From CAYLNH01 sp964384625 (GTDB lineage Bacteria; Verrucomicrobiota; Lentisphaeria; JABSQK01): a DNA stretch of 5,863 nt. This document shows positions 5,820-5,863 of the stretch, piece by piece. The DNA is taken from positions 1 through 5,863 of the forward strand of contig CAYLNH010000363.1 in the NCBI GenBank assembly GCA_964384625.1, read 5' to 3'. Each line of letters begins with the position of its first letter. The first letter of the stretch is position 1. Under the pieces are notes generated by a model that made no database searches, had not been told where the DNA came from, and saw nothing but the letters and a program-made list of their open reading frames with translations. The position numbers and the translations under genes are program-made.

Positions 5820-5863
5820 GTCGCGGTAGGGACTGCCCATTACGGGCAGCCCCCCGCACAGAT
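5820..5863 (-). mobile_element. 3' end of a group II intron (domain VI and the last bases of domain V), partial
   Basis: Read on the minus strand, bases 5857-5823 fold into a domain VI-like hairpin. The basal stem is GCGG with CCGC. Above it a U-A bulge puts an unpaired A at 5827, then comes a 10-bp stem of GGGGCTGCCC with GGGCAGUCCC (one G-U pair), closed by a GTAAT loop. The bulged A is followed by CCGCGAC, so it lies eight bases from a GAC 3' terminus, matching the branch-point geometry of group II introns. The bases before the hairpin (ATC at 5863-5861, then TGT) fit the end of domain V and the linker. The intron body, including any reverse transcriptase/maturase gene, would lie beyond the right edge on the minus strand. 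Domain V is cut off, so the call rests on domain VI and remembered family patterns. Confidence 0.62.

Noticed and set aside
5688..5861. 57-codon minus-strand open frame running from the right edge to a TGA at 5688-5690
   Set aside because: Its beginning is the domain VI hairpin of the putative intron, the rest matches no known protein, and it has no ribosome binding site. It remains possible that it is the tail of a disrupted gene.
1..5863. tRNA, rRNA, CRISPR array, insertion-sequence ends, riboswitch
   Set aside because: I looked for each and saw no repeat-spacer pattern, cloverleaf, transposase motif or terminal inverted repeats, apart from the partial group II intron at the right edge.

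Overview
The window is about 60% GC and holds six chromosomal genes on both strands, plus what looks like the 3' end of a group II intron at the right edge. The DUF1573-type protein, the FHA protein and a uroporphyrinogen-decarboxylase-family protein that is not HemE are together typical of the PVC group (Lentisphaerota, Kiritimatiellota, Planctomycetota). This placement is inferred from gene content and protein style; no marker gene is present to confirm it.

Layout. Bases 1-214 hold no convincing gene. A DUF1573 (HYDIN/ASH-like) protein runs rightward at 215-835 from a TTG start and has no visible signal peptide. It converges on an FHA-domain protein (869-1399, minus). Upstream of the FHA gene and in the same direction lies aroA, encoding EPSP synthase of the shikimate pathway (1455-2732, minus). 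The 55-base gap between them carries a perfect 7-bp hairpin. A 78-base divergent spacer separates aroA from an unrecognised, cysteine-containing 192-residue protein (2811-3389, plus). A 169-base spacer follows, then the URO-D-family protein (3559-4680, plus; start chosen by its ribosome binding site). This converges on a calcineurin-like metallophosphoesterase (4798-5592, minus, GTG start). The 117-base convergent spacer contains overlapping palindromes built on a 10-base repeat. Beyond the phosphoesterase start, 5593-5819 is non-coding. Bases 5820-5863 fold, on the minus strand, like group II intron domain VI with a bulged branch-point A and the last bases of domain V.

How the genes work together. 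Apart from a probable aroA-FHA transcription unit, the genes look functionally unrelated: central metabolism, signalling, and enzymes of unassigned substrate. I do not see a new defence, secretion or biosynthetic system. The points most worth checking are the intron end, the tandem palindromes, the leaderless DUF1573 protein, and the orphan gene at 2811-3389.
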